Assembly: GCA_964633205.1 (NCBI GenBank)
Contig: CAZWFN010000004.1
Span: forward strand, 1 to 64,000
DNA: 64,000 nucleotides
DNA from: CAYVQE01 sp964633205
Lineage (GTDB): Bacteria > Myxococcota > B64-G9
Direction of reading: 5' to 3'
The position numbers and the translations under genes are program-made. The notes under the pieces were generated by a model. That model had not been told where the DNA came from. It was given only the letters and a program-made list of their open reading frames with translations, and did no database searches. The stretch's first letter is position 1. The number at the start of each line of letters is the position of its first letter. Positions 35,301 through 42,115 of this stretch are shown piece by piece.

Positions 35301-35964
35301 GATCATCGAGCGCTACCACAAGCTGGACGAGAAGGCGCGTTCGCCCGAAGCCCGCCAGGCGGTGGCCCACGCCCGCTTTCTGCAGGTGGACAAGGAGTTC
35401 GACGCATACATGGCGCTGAAGCTGGTGCTGCCGCCGCGGACGCTCAAGCGCAACCTGTTCGAGAAGATAGAGATGCTGCCCAAGCTGCAGAAGAAGTACC
35501 AGGAGATCGTGTCCTACAAGGATCCGGACTGGTCGATCGCCGCCCTGGTGCGGGTGGCCCAGATCAACCAGAACCTGGCCGACGCCATGCTCGAGGCACC
35601 CGTTCCGGCGGGGCTGACCCCCGAGCAGGCCGACATCTACATCCAGGAGCTGCAGAAGCAGGCCTTGCCGCTGGAGGAGACGGCCCTGAACTTCTACCGC
35701 AAGGCCATCGCAGTCTCGTCGAGCAAGGGCCTGTACAACGAGTGGACCATCAAGGCCCAGGAGTTGCTGCGCAAGTACGAACCCAGCAAGTACCCCGAGC
35801 CCTACATCGCCGGCCAGGTCTCGACCGAGTTCTTCTACGAGGGCGAGCCGCGGCTCGAACGACTCGAGGTGCCGCCGCAGCCCGAGCCGACCCCGGCACC
35901 GCCGGGGGCCGGTGCGGCCGGGGGCGAGCCGAAGGCGGCCAGCGCCGCCCGGCCCTCGATGTAG
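32380..35964 (+). CDS. Very long TPR periplasmic protein, locus 2 D-like (GltD/NfsD type)
   Basis: A 1194-residue protein. After a signal anchor-like N-terminus (LIFSTSWFVLLLALIFGLDG) comes a very basic tract (RRKKRKRRKRGKGKRGRKHK, residues about 50-69) and an acidic tract, then about 1000 residues of TPR hairpins rich in Lys, Tyr and Asp. The sequence has EAPVPAGLTPEQADIYIQEL near the end, shared with the locus 1 copy. A second basic patch (KKKKRRRRWRRKK) lies near 845. It ends in a Pro/Ala-rich tail. ATG 32380 follows GGAGGA; a GTG at 32365 is an alternative. It is the large periplasmic scaffold of the GltD/NfsD type. Confidence 0.87.
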   Translation: MRLIFSTSWFVLLLALIFGLDGLTLPEARAAAAGESRLLAGEGELVAKARRKKRKRRKRGKGKRGRKHKFSEVPDFGDEEKKEEEPEEEEPSGPAKIKLPMVEKKRAEGATLEEKLLDQEIKQLKEIIRETPDGPAKCDLYFRLAERYYEKARAIYYAEMQAYDKKIEAWMTARESDPDAAEPKLDNRKSQVYTDQTMAIYKTILKKCKNYHRRDEVLFTMGYNLYESGEKSEGVKMYWELIKSFPESRFVPDAYLAMGEHYFNNNDVSNAKKAYDRALKFKDSKVYTFALYKLAWCDYNLGEYEKAIDKFQQVVELAQREAQKSGGDKNKIQLRREALQDMVLSYAQIDALDSVERYYLSQVGKQGALDYLRRLAKTYEKQGKAEMTLKSFRRLLNEYPNNPDCPSFHNSVVMAYRKLNQRNKVKREINRLIDQYKPGSTWAEVNKSNKTAIKKANALVEASLRDLVTSYHKEAQQTKDWDTYNLARSIYKKYLDTFPDSEYAYKLRWYYSDILYKMRNFYVAALQYSTMVENKPEGVYSSEAAYNAVLCWEKCLQLRDNEGQDCRKWDPKSRSGRKLEKEASKDIKKKKIDFTENVTKEMLVKKEIPFFEQKFLTAADAYSEVAPDHDMYIPIRFKSAFIFYKYRHFGEMAKRFGEIIERHPRNQYALKAARLSLNTLYMKAKNKDATEAERNEAWQSVNHWAKTFKKNEVLARSKVARKAKFAKEMQSLIEESGYNLALALREKDPLAAAKRFDAFVDNYPKSKYAHRAQYAAMVIYDEADQLDLAIRAGKRLLKDYSDSDRYNPTIGFLATFHDRVADFATSARYNEMYFEKWLEQEGKKKKKRRRRWRRKKAEEKKDVILITDKEASDALYNAALLCESMGQYPKAIALYSRYIKHFPDKKDTHDLFYRIGEIYARQENWRKADIIYEGYLGKYADRSDAGRLLAVTYKHAMALRKMKRVDESDELLDKIIERYHKLDEKARSPEARQAVAHARFLQVDKEFDAYMALKLVLPPRTLKRNLFEKIEMLPKLQKKYQEIVSYKDPDWSIAALVRVAQINQNLADAMLEAPVPAGLTPEQADIYIQELQKQALPLEETALNFYRKAIAVSSSKGLYNEWTIKAQELLRKYEPSKYPEPYIAGQVSTEFFYEGEPRLERLEVPPQPEPTPAPPGAGAAGGEPKAASAARPSM

Positions 35965-35976
35965 CGGGGACACGGC

Positions 35977-37665
35977 ATGAGCCAGCCACGACTGCGAAGG
36001 ATGCGAACCATGCGTAGCCAGGTCACCGTATCGCTGTTGCTGGGCACCGCCCTGATTCTTACCGGCTGTCCCGAGAAGAAGGTGGTCAAGCCGACTGAGA
36101 AGAAGGTGGTGCGGATCATCTTCCCCGAAGAGCTGTACAACCGGGGCATCGATGCGTTGGAGCAGGGCAAGCCCGAGCGGGCGCTGGAGCTGCTGAAGAA
36201 GGCCATCGCCAAGAACGAGAAGCGGCCCGATCCGGCTCCGATGATCGACGCCCACTACAACCTGGGCCTGCTCCAGTTGCGTCAGGGCAATCTCGAGGCC
36301 GCCGAGCTGGCCTTCAAGACGACCCTGCAGAAGGCGCCCGAGCACCGCGACGCCCTGTTGAACATGGGGGTGGTCTACAAGCGGCAAAAGAAGTACGACC
36401 AGGCCATCGAGCACTACCGCAAAGCGCTGGAGCAGGTGCCGCGCGATCCGGAGATCATGAACAACCTGATCGTGGTCTACCGCCTGGCCAAGAAGTACGC
36501 CCAGGCCGAGAAGACTGGTCATCACCTGCTGGCCCGGGCCCCCAACAACGTCGAGGCTTACAAGAACATGACCCTGGTCTACTACGATCAAGGCAAGTAC
36601 GAGATGGCCGAGCTGCTGTGCATCAACGCCGGCAAGATGCTCGAGAAGCGCCGCCAGAAGAACCCCGCGCTGCCCAAGGACGCTGGCATCTTCAACAACC
36701 TGGGCATGATCTACGTGGGCATGGAGCGCTACCGCGATGCGCTCGACCAGTTCGACCAGGCGCTCGAGATCGAGCCCAACAACGTCAACGCCCTGCTCAA
36801 CGTCGCCGCCATCGCCCACCGCTTCCGGGACTACCGGCGGGCCATGGCCGCCTACCAGAAGGTGTTGGAGCAGAAGCTGGATCACCCGGCGGCCGTCGAG
36901 GGCATGGCCTATGCATACTACGGCGTGGGCGACGCCAAGAAGGCCATCGAGCTGTTCACCAAGGTGCTCGAGCGCGAGCCGCAGAACAGCGATATCCTGT
37001 TCAAGATGGGCGAGGTCTACAACAAGCAGCTGCGCGACTACGAGAACGCCATCGCCTACTACGAGCGCTACAAGCAGGCCAAGGGCCGGCAGCTGGGCCA
37101 GAAGGATCCGGTGCACAACCGCATCAAGATCGCCAAGACCAAGCTGCAGATGACCACCCAGCTACGCCAGCAGGAGGCCGAGGAAGAGCAGCGCCGCCGC
37201 AAGGAGGAAGAAGAGAAGCGGCGCCGGGCGCTCGAGGATGACGAGCGCGACAAGGATACCGGCAAGGAAGGCCGTAAGAAGCTCGGTGACTTGATCAAGG
37301 ACGACGAGCCGGACGCGGGCGAGCAGCCGGCCACGGGTGAAAAAGCCGGCGAGGACGAGGCCGCGGAGAAGAAGGCCGGCGAGGACGAGGCCGCGGAGAN
37401 NNNNNNNNNNNNNNNNNNNNNNNNNNNNNNNNNNNNNNNNNNNNNNNNNNNNNNNNNNNNNNNNNNNNNNNNNNNNNNNNNNNNNNNNNNNNNNNNNNNC
37501 GGCGAGGACGAGGCCGCGGAGAAGAAGGCCGGCGAGGACGAGGCCGCGGAGAAGAAGGCCGGCGAGGACGAGGCCGCGGAGAAGGGCCCAGCTGAGGCGG
37601 AAGCCACAGAGAAGAAAGAAGAAAGTGGCAAAGAAGGCCCGGCGGCGGAGGGCGCGGCCGGCTGA
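35977..37665 (+). CDS. TPR lipoprotein with charged repeat tail, locus 2 E-like (GltE/NfsE type)
   Basis: A predicted lipoprotein with lipobox ALILTGC near residue 29 and about nine TPR units (for example AHYNLGLLQLRQGNLEAAELAF, FNNLGMIYVGMERYRDALDQF). A coiled Glu/Arg helix follows (QQEAEEEQRRRKEEEEKRRR, near 395-414), then a tail made of perfect copies of KAGEDEAAEK. The tail contains a 100-N assembly gap, so true length is unknown; the frame is kept across the gap. ATG codons at 36001 and 36010 are possible alternative starts that shorten the n-region. It resembles locus 1 E (12338-13597), which lacks the tail. Confidence 0.85.
   Translation: MSQPRLRRMRTMRSQVTVSLLLGTALILTGCPEKKVVKPTEKKVVRIIFPEELYNRGIDALEQGKPERALELLKKAIAKNEKRPDPAPMIDAHYNLGLLQLRQGNLEAAELAFKTTLQKAPEHRDALLNMGVVYKRQKKYDQAIEHYRKALEQVPRDPEIMNNLIVVYRLAKKYAQAEKTGHHLLARAPNNVEAYKNMTLVYYDQGKYEMAELLCINAGKMLEKRRQKNPALPKDAGIFNNLGMIYVGMERYRDALDQFDQALEIEPNNVNALLNVAAIAHRFRDYRRAMAAYQKVLEQKLDHPAAVEGMAYAYYGVGDAKKAIELFTKVLEREPQNSDILFKMGEVYNKQLRDYENAIAYYERYKQAKGRQLGQKDPVHNRIKIAKTKLQMTTQLRQQEAEEEQRRRKEEEEKRRRALEDDERDKDTGKEGRKKLGDLIKDDEPDAGEQPATGEKAGEDEAAEKKAGEDEAAEXXXXXXXXXXXXXXXXXXXXXXXXXXXXXXXXXXGEDEAAEKKAGEDEAAEKKAGEDEAAEKGPAEAEATEKKEESGKEGPAAEGAAG
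37345..37584 (+). repeat. 30-bp tandem repeat coding for KAGEDEAAEK
   Basis: Units of 10 codons start at GGC codons 37348, 37378, then after the gap at 37501, 37531 and 37561; the bases are identical in the visible full units. The repeat gives a disordered, alternately charged tail. Identical DNA copies indicate recent expansion and explain why assembly failed here. Confidence 0.9.
37400..37499. other. Assembly gap of 100 N inside the repeat
   Basis: Exactly 100 N. The distance between flanking repeat landmarks (GGC 37378 and 37501) is 123 bases, not a multiple of 30, so 100 is a placeholder and not the real size. If the array is perfect, the true missing length should be 7 more than a multiple of 30. 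Confidence 0.95.
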
Positions 37666-37687
37666 TTTCGGGCCCGGCTGGTTTTTT
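37657..37687 (+). terminator. Possible partial terminator between E-like and F-like genes
   Basis: GCCGG (37657-37661) and CCGGC (37674-37678) can pair, followed by TGG and six T (37682-37687). The stem is short and the loop 12 bases, so it might only reduce downstream transcription. It lies in the 124-base gap, the largest within locus 2. Confidence 0.3.
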
Positions 37688-37789
37688 CCCGCCGGGGGAA
37701 CCCGCCCGCAGCGGCAGTTGTCACAAGGCCCGAGCCCAGAAGGAGATCCGGGCCGCTGGAGCCGGATGATCAAACACGAGGAGGATGCG

Positions 37790-38065
37790 ATGCAGGGTCT
37801 GAAATGGATGCTGATGTTGGTGCTGGCCGCCGGTCTGGTGCTGGGCGCGGCCTCGACCGCGAAGGCCCAGGATGAAGAGGGCGAGAGCGAGACGGTCTAC
37901 AAGAAGACCACCATCATCGACTTCTCGGACGTGCAGATCACCGGTGAGCTGACCAAGCCCGAAGGCTCGTACCTGATGAACAAGAAGAAGGCCGACTTCG
38001 ATCTGCTCATCAAGACGCGCGGCAACTTCCTGCCCGAGATGCTCGACACCGTCGATCATCTCTGA
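37790..38065 (+). CDS. 91-residue secreted protein, locus 2 F-like
   Basis: A 91-residue protein with GAGGAGG before its ATG and a signal peptide (WMLMLVLAAGLVLGAASTAKA). The mature 65 residues open acidic (QDEEGESET), then give IIDFSDVQITGELTKPEG, a middle YLMNKKKADFDLLIKT and end in LPEMLDTVDHL. It is the same length as the locus 1 protein (12066-12341) and matches it in pattern. By order it is the F component of the Glt/Nfs-type complex; no activity is known to me. Confidence 0.8.
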   Translation: MQGLKWMLMLVLAAGLVLGAASTAKAQDEEGESETVYKKTTIIDFSDVQITGELTKPEGSYLMNKKKADFDLLIKTRGNFLPEMLDTVDHL

Positions 38066-38112
38066 GCCGGCGGAACCGCATCCGCACACGCGCTGGGAGG
38101 CGAGGGAACGCC

Positions 38113-40095
38113 ATGGCGAAAAAGAGCAAGAAGAACCTACATGTCCTGTTGGAGGTGGTCGGTGAGGAAGACGACGGCCCCCAGGAGTTCGATCAGAAGA
38201 GCGTCATCATCGGCAGCGGCCCGACGGCCAACCTGTTGCTCGAGGACGACTCGGTCTCGACCATGCACGCCATCTTGCAGGCCGGCGAGCAGGACGATGA
38301 GGCGGTGCTGGTCGATCTCGGCAGCGAGGAGGGTATCGAACTCAACGGCGACGAGGTAGAGCGCGAGGCGGTGGTGCGCCGTGGCGACACCCTGACCATC
38401 GGCGAGGTGGAGGTGTTCGTGGTCGGGGTGGGACCGGACGCGGTGGCCACCAAGGCCGAGCGGCCGCCCGCGGCTGCCGAGGCGATCGACGAGGAAGATA
38501 TCGAGGAAGAAGACATCGAGGCGGCCGAGGAGTTCGCCGGCGAGCCGACCAGACCGGATGCCAAGCCCGCCCGCGCGGCTGCCGCGGAGGCCCAAGAATC
38601 CGCCAAGCCCGCCAAGAAGCCGCCCAAGCCGCCGCCGAAGCGCAAGAAGAAGCCGGCACCGGCCAGCGGCACCCAGGTGGTGCGTCAACGCGACATCCCG
38701 CGCCAGCAGGAGCTGGAGGGACCGGCCTCGGGCCAGAACTTCTTCGAGCGCGAGCTGAACGACGAGGAAAAGCCGCGCCAGGACGACCGGTGCTTGGAAG
38801 TCAAGGTCATGTGGGGCCCCATCGTACTGGATGCGCGGCTGTTCGGGGAGAACGACACCGTCACCGTGGGCGAGGATCCCAAGGCAAGCTTCCAACTCGG
38901 CCTGGACCGGCTGCCGGGCGAGACCTTCACCCTGTGTAGCCCAGGGGGCACCGACGGGCACGTGGTCCACGTGGCCTCGGGCATGGAGCTCGACGTACGC
39001 CGCCAAGGCAAGTCGCGTGAGGTGGGCGAGCTGCCCTCCCAGGGTGCGGTGCGCACCTATGCGCTGCGGCTCGGCGATCGGGCGCGGGTGCTGGTGGGCC
39101 AGCTGGCCTTCGTCATCCAGTACACCAGCGGCGCTCGCGGCGTGCGCAGCACGGCCGCCTACCGGCGCGACTTCCAGATGGGCAAGTGGTGGTGGACCTT
39201 CTTCATCATTGCCGTGGGCATGTGGTTCGCCATCGACTTGACCCCCAAGCCGGGGCGCAGCGGGCTCGACTACCTGAAAAACCCGGCTCGGTTTGCGGCT
39301 CTGATAATGCCCACCCAGAAGCAGGAGAAGAAGTCCTTCGAAGAGATCAAGAAGAAGAAGGAAGAAGAGGCCAAGAAAGACGAAGACGCCAAGTGGAAGA
39401 AGGTCACCAAGAAGTCGAAGAAGAACGACGCCAGCGTGCCGCGCGAGGTCAAGCGCGAACGCGACCGCAAGGTGGCCACCAACGCCGGCATCCTGGGGTT
39501 GCTCAAGAAGAAGGGTGGCGGCACCGGGGACAACGCCTCGTCGGTGTTCGGCGGCGCGGCCTCGACCGACCTGGACAACGCCCTCGAGAGTCTCAACCGT
39601 TCCGGTATGGGCGATTCGGGAGGCTTCGGCGGTCTGGGCACCCGCGGCGGTGGCCCCGGTGGTGGCAGCGGTCTGGGACTCGGCGGTATGGGCACCTCGG
39701 GGTACGGCCGCGGCGGCGGCGCCGGCACCGGCAGCGTCAAGATCGGCCACCGCGGCAAGGCCCGGGTCAAGGTGCGCAAGGGCCGCACCCGCATCGTCGG
39801 CGGTCTGAGCCAGAAGGTGGTCGGCCGTTACATCAAGCGCTACTGGGCCCAGTTCAAGTTCTGCTACGAGCGCGAGCTGTCGAAGAACCCCAACCTGTAT
39901 GGCAAGGTCACCTGTACTTTCACCATCACCGGCAACGGGCGCGTCAGCGAGGCGTCGGTGCTGCAGAGTTCGATGCACAACACCAACGTCGAGCAGTGCC
40001 TGCTACGCACCATCCGGCGCATCCGTTTTCCCACCCCCAAGGGTGGCGGTGAGGTCATCGTGACCTACCCGTTCATGTTCACCACCGCCGGCTGA
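38113..40095 (+). CDS. FHA-domain inner-membrane protein with AgmX/PglI C-terminus, locus 2 G-like (GltG/NfsG type)
   Basis: A 660-residue protein. Residues about 5-105 are an FHA domain (VIIGSGPTANLLLEDDSVSTMHA, LGSEEGIELNGDEVE split here), which binds phosphothreonine. A charged Lys/Pro linker leads to a second beta-rich module (about 225-340) also found in the locus 1 G-like protein. One membrane helix lies near 358-376 (WWWTFFIIAVGMWFAIDL). The periplasmic part has a Lys/Glu helix, a Gly-rich stretch (about 490-545) and the AgmX/PglI domain at the end with FKFCYERELSKNP, QCLLRTIRRI and YPFMF. In Myxococcus, GltG-type proteins transmit motor force (AglRQS) to the periplasm. The FHA domain suggests control by a Ser/Thr kinase, such as the one encoded nearby. 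Confidence 0.88.
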   Translation: MAKKSKKNLHVLLEVVGEEDDGPQEFDQKSVIIGSGPTANLLLEDDSVSTMHAILQAGEQDDEAVLVDLGSEEGIELNGDEVEREAVVRRGDTLTIGEVEVFVVGVGPDAVATKAERPPAAAEAIDEEDIEEEDIEAAEEFAGEPTRPDAKPARAAAAEAQESAKPAKKPPKPPPKRKKKPAPASGTQVVRQRDIPRQQELEGPASGQNFFERELNDEEKPRQDDRCLEVKVMWGPIVLDARLFGENDTVTVGEDPKASFQLGLDRLPGETFTLCSPGGTDGHVVHVASGMELDVRRQGKSREVGELPSQGAVRTYALRLGDRARVLVGQLAFVIQYTSGARGVRSTAAYRRDFQMGKWWWTFFIIAVGMWFAIDLTPKPGRSGLDYLKNPARFAALIMPTQKQEKKSFEEIKKKKEEEAKKDEDAKWKKVTKKSKKNDASVPREVKRERDRKVATNAGILGLLKKKGGGTGDNASSVFGGAASTDLDNALESLNRSGMGDSGGFGGLGTRGGGPGGGSGLGLGGMGTSGYGRGGGAGTGSVKIGHRGKARVKVRKGRTRIVGGLSQKVVGRYIKRYWAQFKFCYERELSKNPNLYGKVTCTFTITGNGRVSEASVLQSSMHNTNVEQCLLRTIRRIRFPTPKGGGEVIVTYPFMFTTAG

Positions 40096-40111
40096 GGGAG
40101 GACCGAAGCCC

Positions 40112-40786
40112 ATGAAGCCAGCCAACTGGACCGCCGTGCTGGCCGCCGCGCTGCTGTGGGCGGCGGCGCCCGCCATCGCCCAACAACCCGAGACCCCCGC
40201 GCCCGAGGACGAAGGCGAGGCCGGTGAGGAGGATGCGGCCGGCGAACAGGTCGACATGACCGAAGAGGTGATCTTCGAGCGCCAGACCGGCCTGTACTTC
40301 GAGGGCCGCGGCGGCGTGTTCTTCACCTTCGGGGGCTCGCGAGGCTACTCCAACGGCGAGCCCTTCTTCGGCTTCGAGGTGGGGTACGACTTCACCGACT
40401 GGTTCTCGCTGCAGATCAGCTACGCCCAGGGCTACCAGGCGGCCAATCCGATCAAGGACCCGCTGGCCTGCGGTGCCGGTGAGGACTGCAGCGGCTACCA
40501 CATGGACTTCGGCCTGACCTTCTTCAATGTCTCGGCCGATTTCGACCTCGTGGGAGGACGGCGCTGGGCGCTGGAGGCCCGCATCGGCGGCGGGGTGGCC
40601 CTGATCGAGCCCTCGGCCGAGCCGGGCCAGGCTCCGGTCGACGGCGATCTGTTCGGCGGCCTGCGCGCCGAGTACTACACCCTGCTCAAGCACTTCTCGC
40701 TGGGCGTCGAGGTCGACTACTACCTGATCGTGCCCACCATGATCAACTCGATGGCCATCACCATGTCCGTGCTCTACAACTTCTAG
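40112..40786 (+). CDS. Outer-membrane beta-barrel protein, locus 2 H-like (GltH/NfsH position)
   Basis: A 224-residue secreted protein. Signal peptide AVLAAALLWAAAPAIAQ, then an acidic Pro/Glu linker of about 40 residues, then a small barrel: GLYFEGRGGVFFTFGG, GFEVGYDFTDWFSLQISY, LEARIGGGVALIEP, and LKHFSLGVEVDYYLIVP. Two cysteines (CGAGEDC) probably close a surface loop. It resembles 6891-7538 in locus 1 and closes the A-to-H series. It starts 16 bases after the G-like stop, preceded by GGGAGG. Confidence 0.8.
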   Translation: MKPANWTAVLAAALLWAAAPAIAQQPETPAPEDEGEAGEEDAAGEQVDMTEEVIFERQTGLYFEGRGGVFFTFGGSRGYSNGEPFFGFEVGYDFTDWFSLQISYAQGYQAANPIKDPLACGAGEDCSGYHMDFGLTFFNVSADFDLVGGRRWALEARIGGGVALIEPSAEPGQAPVDGDLFGGLRAEYYTLLKHFSLGVEVDYYLIVPTMINSMAITMSVLYNF

Positions 40787-40811
40787 CGCCGCCAAAAGCG
40801 CGGGGCAGGGG

Positions 40812-41189
40812 TCAGCTGGGGTTTTCGCCGATCAGCTCTTCGACCGCCTGGTGCAGCTCGGCCAGCTCGAAGGGCTTGGAGAAGACGCGGCTGGCGCCGA
40901 TGCCCTTGGCCAGCTTGAGGTAGCCCGCGGGGGCGACCCGGCCGCCGCCCGACATGGCGATCACCTTGACATCGGGGTTGTTCCGGCGCAGCTCGAGGAT
41001 GGTCTCCATGCCCTCCTTGCCGGGCATGATCAGGTCGGTGATGATGATATCGGCCCCGGATTCGTGGAAGCGGGCCAGACCTTCGTTGCCGTCGGCGGCC
41101 TCGGCCACCGCGTGATGATGGCGTTCGAAGTAGCGCCGCAGCAGCCGGCGCAGCTGCGGATCGTCGTCGATGACCAGGATTCGCGCCAC
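40812..41189 (-). CDS. Stand-alone response regulator receiver (CheY-like)
   Basis: A 125-residue single receiver domain. Acidic pair in VIDDDP, phospho-acceptor Asp in IIITDLIMPG near residue 52, the switch Ser in VIAMSGGG, and conserved Lys in VFSKPFE. There is no output domain, so it works by binding a partner. Starts with GTG 41189. It lies 39 bases after the PilZ-like gene on the same strand and so is probably co-transcribed. It converges with the last gene of locus 2. Confidence 0.93.
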   Translation of the reverse strand: MARILVIDDDPQLRRLLRRYFERHHHAVAEAADGNEGLARFHESGADIIITDLIMPGKEGMETILELRRNNPDVKVIAMSGGGRVAPAGYLKLAKGIGASRVFSKPFELAELHQAVEELIGENPS

Positions 41190-41228
41190 TGTGTCTCTTC
41201 TCTCGCCCGAGGCCCCCGACCCGCCGGC

Positions 41229-41996
41229 CTATTTGGTGACCTTCTTGCGGGCGGCCTGCTGGATGGGGGTGCGCACGTTGCCGCTCTTGGCCATGGCGCG
41301 CAGGTCGCTCAGCGGCAGCTTGCCCAGCAGCCGCAGCGCATCCGGCATCGGGGTCTTGGGGTTGCGCACCAGGTTGCGGCAGACCGTGGTCGAGCGGGTC
41401 CAGTCCCGGTTGCCCGCGATCATGCGCAGCGCGTCCGGATTGACGCCGGGCATCTTGGCGATCTGCTCCACCTCGTCCAGGGTGATGCCCGGGTTGCGCA
41501 GCACGAAGGGATGGATGGTCTTGTTCTTGTCGCGGATCAACAGCAGCCGCATGTCACGCCGGCCGCGCAAGGCGGTCCGCCGCTTTTCGTTGACCGACAT
41601 CTGCTCGATCTGCACGTGGGCCGGCTGATCGTCGCCAGCCGGACCGGCGGCGCTGGGCGGCGTCTCGCCCGGGGCAAAGACCCGCGGCTCCTCGGGTTCG
41701 CCGGTGCCTTTGCCGTCGCGGCCGTCGGCGCAGGTCTGCTCCAGATCGGCGATGGTCTCGGCGGCATCGGCGCCGAACTGTACCGCCACCCCTTGGCCGG
41801 CCACCACCTGGACCACCTGGCCGGCCAGATCGAAGCTGCGCCCGTTTGGCGCGCGCAGCCGAACCCGCACCGGGGTGTACTGCTCGGGCCCGACATCGGT
41901 CTTGAGCAGCAGGCCGCGCATCCGGATCTGCTGCTGGCAGTCCCGCTGCAGCGGCTGCCAGTTGGGATAGACGATGTCGAATACCGGCTCGCTCAC
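41229..41996 (-). CDS. PilZ-like domain protein with helical C-terminal half
   Basis: A protein of about 255 residues. The first 100 residues look like a myxobacterial-type PilZ domain: IVYPNWQPLQRDCQQQIRMRG, LKTDVGPEQYTPVRVRLRAP and a LAGQVVQVVAGQGVAVQF ending. A clear RxxxR c-di-GMP motif at the start is not evident, so binding is uncertain. The C-terminal half has repeated short helices (PGITLDEVEQIAKMPGVNPDAL, MPDALRLLGKLPLSDLRAMAKS; shortened) like HEAT or leucine-rich variant repeats. Start is uncertain: GTG 41996 follows GGGG at a proper distance; GTG 41999 and GTG 42077 are alternatives. Divergent from the hybrid kinase. Confidence 0.7.
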   Translation of the reverse strand: MSEPVFDIVYPNWQPLQRDCQQQIRMRGLLLKTDVGPEQYTPVRVRLRAPNGRSFDLAGQVVQVVAGQGVAVQFGADAAETIADLEQTCADGRDGKGTGEPEEPRVFAPGETPPSAAGPAGDDQPAHVQIEQMSVNEKRRTALRGRRDMRLLLIRDKNKTIHPFVLRNPGITLDEVEQIAKMPGVNPDALRMIAGNRDWTRSTTVCRNLVRNPKTPMPDALRLLGKLPLSDLRAMAKSGNVRTPIQQAARKKVTK

Positions 41997-42115
41997 CACG
42001 GCCCCATGGTCGCCGAATGCGACTCCGAATGCAAGCCACCCGCTGGAAATCCCCGCGGAGAATGGCAACTTGCTCACCTTGGCGAAGGGGGCTACGATGG
42101 GTGCGGGAGCGGAAG

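Noticed and set aside
33550..37116. Long open frame (about 1188 codons) on the minus strand opposite the D-like and E-like genes
   Set aside because: It is an antisense shadow of high-GC coding sequence with no signal peptide, domain or ribosome site; the plus-strand proteins have clear TPR structure.
37345..37584. Tandem 30-bp units as a possible CRISPR array
   Set aside because: There are no spacers; units are contiguous, in frame and part of a coding tail.
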